A stretch of DNA of 64,000 nt. Origin: Bowmanella dokdonensis (GTDB lineage: Bacteria; Pseudomonadota; Gammaproteobacteria; Enterobacterales; Alteromonadaceae). The translations under genes were made by a program, and so were the position numbers. The DNA lies in contig NZ_JAFKCV010000010.1 in assembly GCF_017254865.1 (NCBI RefSeq), positions 1-64,000 on the forward strand, given 5' to 3'. The notes under the pieces were generated by a model, which saw nothing but the letters and a program-made list of their open reading frames with translations, was not told where the DNA came from and did not search any database. Shown here one piece after another: positions 62,091-64,000 of this stretch; the stretch's first letter is position 1; every line of letters begins with the position of its first letter.

Positions 62091-63608
62091 TCAGGCCAGT
62101 TCAGACTTGAGTCTGGCTTCCATCTTGTCATGGGTTTGCCGGATTGCTTCACTAGGTTCGGCGGTCAGGTGGCTGACAATCAGGATGGTCAGACTGCACA
62201 GGATAAAACCGGGGACAATCTCGTAAATCCAGGCACTGAGACTCTGCCCTTCCACAGTGACAGGGGCATAGATCCAGAACAGTACGGTGGCCGCACCCAC
62301 CAGCATGCCAGACAGGGCGCCGGCACGGTTCATGCGCTTCCAGAACAGACTGAAGATCACCACGGGGCCAAAAGCGGCACCGAATCCGGCCCAGGCGTTA
62401 CTGACCAGATCCAGGATGGTATTCTGTGGATCCCAGGCCAGGGCGATAGCCACAACAGACACCACCAGCACGGAGATACGTCCTACCAACACCAATTCCT
62501 TGTCCTTGGCATCGCGGTGGACAAAGGCTTTGTAGAAGTCTTCGGTCAGGGAGCTGGAGGTGACCAGCAACTGAGACGAGATAGTGCTCATAATCGCTGC
62601 CAGAATGGCTGCCAGCAGGAAACCACCGATCAAGGGATGGAACAGGAACTGCGAGAAGATGATAAAAATGGTTTCGGCATCATCCAGGGTCATTCGGGTC
62701 TGCGACACATAGGCGACACCTACAAAACCAGTGGCCAGGGCGCCGATGATGGACACAATCATCCAGCTCATGCCGATATTACGTGCGGTTGAGATGGCTT
62801 TCACTGAGCGTATTGCCATAAATCGCACAATAATATGGGGTTGGCCAAAATACCCCAGCCCCCAGGCGAGCAAAGAGATGATACCCAGCACCGACAGGGC
62901 TTCTCCCGTTGCTCCATTGGTAAAGAGATCCAGCATCTGCGGATTGATCTCCCCGACTTGCTGAGTGACGGAGCCGATACCACCCAGTTCGTTGAAGGCC
63001 ACCACCGGCACCAGCACCAGGGAAACGAACATGATGCAGCCCTGCACGAAGTCGGTCATGCTTACGGCCAGAAAACCACCGAACAGGGTATAGGCGCAGA
63101 CCACGCCGGCGGTCACAAACAGGCCGGTGCTGTAATCCATGCCGAATGAACTGTCGAACAGTTTACCCCCCGCGACCAGGCTGGCAGACGTGTAGAGAGT
63201 AAAGAAGATGATGATCACAAGGGAAGAGAAAATGCGCAGGTAGCGCCCCTTGTCTTCGAAGCGGTTGGCAAAGTAGTCAGGAATCGTAATGGAGTCGTTG
63301 GCGACTTCAGTGTAAACACGAAGCCTGGGGGCCACGATCAGATAATTCATCAGTGCACCTATAACCAGACCGACCGCGATCCAGCTTTGTGAGATGCCGG
63401 CGGCGTACATGGCCCCGGGCAGTCCCATCAGCATCCAGCCACTCATGTCCGAGGCGCCGGCCGACAGGGCGGTAACACCCGGCCCCAGTTTCCTGCCGCC
63501 CAGCATATAGCCGGATACATCATCGGTGGAGGTCCTGTAGGCATATAACCCTATGCCCAGCATGGCAATAAAATAAAGCGCGAGAGATATCAGCGTGCCA
63601 GTTTCCAC
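62091..63608 (-). CDS. putP: sodium/proline symporter
   Basis: The gene encodes 505 aa with 13 membrane helices of the SSS family. TSTDDVSGYMLGGRKLGPGVTALSAGASDMSGWML at the N-terminus is the PutP signature with the sodium/proline-binding residues. GQPHIIVRFMAI and the C-terminal LSAWIYEIVPGFIL also match. It imports proline with Na+. putA is not adjacent. The gap to the divergent elaA-like gene is 115 bp. Confidence 0.95.
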   Translation of the reverse strand: METGTLISLALYFIAMLGIGLYAYRTSTDDVSGYMLGGRKLGPGVTALSAGASDMSGWMLMGLPGAMYAAGISQSWIAVGLVIGALMNYLIVAPRLRVYTEVANDSITIPDYFANRFEDKGRYLRIFSSLVIIIFFTLYTSASLVAGGKLFDSSFGMDYSTGLFVTAGVVCAYTLFGGFLAVSMTDFVQGCIMFVSLVLVPVVAFNELGGIGSVTQQVGEINPQMLDLFTNGATGEALSVLGIISLLAWGLGYFGQPHIIVRFMAIRSVKAISTARNIGMSWMIVSIIGALATGFVGVAYVSQTRMTLDDAETIFIIFSQFLFHPLIGGFLLAAILAAIMSTISSQLLVTSSSLTEDFYKAFVHRDAKDKELVLVGRISVLVVSVVAIALAWDPQNTILDLVSNAWAGFGAAFGPVVIFSLFWKRMNRAGALSGMLVGAATVLFWIYAPVTVEGQSLSAWIYEIVPGFILCSLTILIVSHLTAEPSEAIRQTHDKMEARLKSELA

Positions 63609-63723
63609 AAAGGTCTCCTGTTGTTATTTTTTGACCGTTCCATAAAAAATTAGAAAATTCAGTCAATTGCATTAATCTGCTATACCATGCTATCAAGTCG
63701 GTATGCTTTTCTCCAGAGGCCTT

Positions 63724-64000
63724 ATGCAACTCCAACCCCGCTGGTGTAAATTCCAGCAGCTTGACACCTTCAGCCTGCAGGCCATTTTCCGCCTGCGTCA
63801 GCAGGTTTTCATCATCGAGCAACAGAGTATTTATGCAGATATCGACGGGCTGGATCCGCAGAGCTGGCATCTGCTTCTGCAGTCACAGGGACAACTGCAG
63901 GGTTATGCCAGACTGAGGGGAGATAGCCAGCAGTCCTGCTACAAATTTGAACGACTGGTTCTGGCGCCACCATGCCGTGGGCAGGGGGCGGGTCGGCTGC
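63724..64000 (+). CDS. elaA: ElaA-like GNAT acetyltransferase, 5' part (cut by window end)
   Basis: The first 92 codons are open from ATG 63724 to the window end. The sequence (WCKFQQLDTFSLQAIFRLRQ, QVFIIEQQSIYADIDGLD, GYARLRG, FERLVLAPPCRGQGAGRL) follows the ElaA family, with the VF-V-EQ-PY-D-D core and the start of the acetyl-CoA-binding R/Q-G-x-G-x-G/A loop. Substrate unknown. The 3' end lies outside the window. Confidence 0.85.
   Translation, partial: MQLQPRWCKFQQLDTFSLQAIFRLRQQVFIIEQQSIYADIDGLDPQSWHLLLQSQGQLQGYARLRGDSQQSCYKFERLVLAPPCRGQGAGRL

Noticed and set aside
1-64000. CRISPR arrays, prophage or transposase genes, tRNA genes
   Set aside because: I saw no regular repeat-spacer pattern, no integrase, transposase or phage structural ORF, and no tRNA-like sequence.

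Overview
The window is a stretch of gammaproteobacterial chromosome. The best fit is an Alteromonadales / Alteromonadaceae-type marine or aquatic bacterium. This rests on gene content and order (the pdxB-asd-fimV ... truA-accD-folC-dedD-cvpA-purF backbone, fabB, mnmC, rhlE, miaE), on TonB-receptor and beta-propeller phytase genes, and on interspersed palindromic repeats. The genus assignment is inference. Coding density is high, most genes sit in tightly packed operons, and no tRNA, prophage, transposase or CRISPR array is visible. The window opens on the last bases of a 5S rRNA with its terminator.

Layout. 1-610: rRNA operon end, then about 550 bp of hairpin-rich, apparently non-coding repeat DNA. 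0.6-4.7 kb: two small exported proteins and a minus-strand operon of two YihG-like acyltransferases and a YbdG-type mechanosensitive channel. 4.7-9.4 kb: proB, an NRAMP-like transporter with altered metal-site motifs, a 55-aa membrane protein, and an AraC regulator just downstream of a degenerate GGDEF protein. 9.6-15.4 kb: a candidate phytate/organophosphate operon (TonB receptor, metallophosphoesterase, duplicated-domain beta-propeller phytase) behind a good PHO-box match. 15.4-18.6 kb: YqaA, a class-I amidotransferase and an AI-2E permease in a translationally coupled operon, then an EamA permease. 18.6-19.9 kb: rpsF-rpsR-rplI without priB. 20-23.9 kb: a lone glgC, three tandem FlgO-like lipoproteins behind a sigma-54-type promoter, and a 223-bp MITE-like palindromic element. 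23.9-34.3 kb: mnmC, fabB, rhlE, pdxB, asd, fimV.

34.5-40.2 kb is an accessory block lying between fimV and truA, which are usually neighbours in this backbone: a LysR regulator divergent from an atypical short-chain reductase/epimerase plus an exported beta-propeller protein, then a protein with two fused 2-oxoglutarate/Fe(II) oxygenase domains, and a membrane-anchored endonuclease/exonuclease/phosphatase-family protein. truA has its own extended -10 promoter. 40.3-46.2 kb resumes the backbone (truA, accD, folC, dedD, cvpA, purF). 46.2-52.3 kb carries a Yip1 protein, miaE, and a three-gene group: a PhoX/DUF839-like lipoprotein with a collagen-like tether, a diheme c-type lipoprotein, and a MntP-like membrane protein. 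52.3-55.1 kb holds lpxH, ppiB and cysS. 55.1-60.6 kb is a sulfate activation operon transcribed cysD-cysC-cysQ-cysN-SLC13 permease. The window closes with an EAL-HDOD protein, putP, and the 5' part of an elaA-like acetyltransferase cut by the window edge.

The themes that stand out are phosphorus acquisition (phytase operon, PhoX-like protein, both with PHO-type sites), envelope lipoproteins of unknown role (FlgO triplet, diheme protein), and the fimV/truA accessory block with its dual-oxygenase protein.
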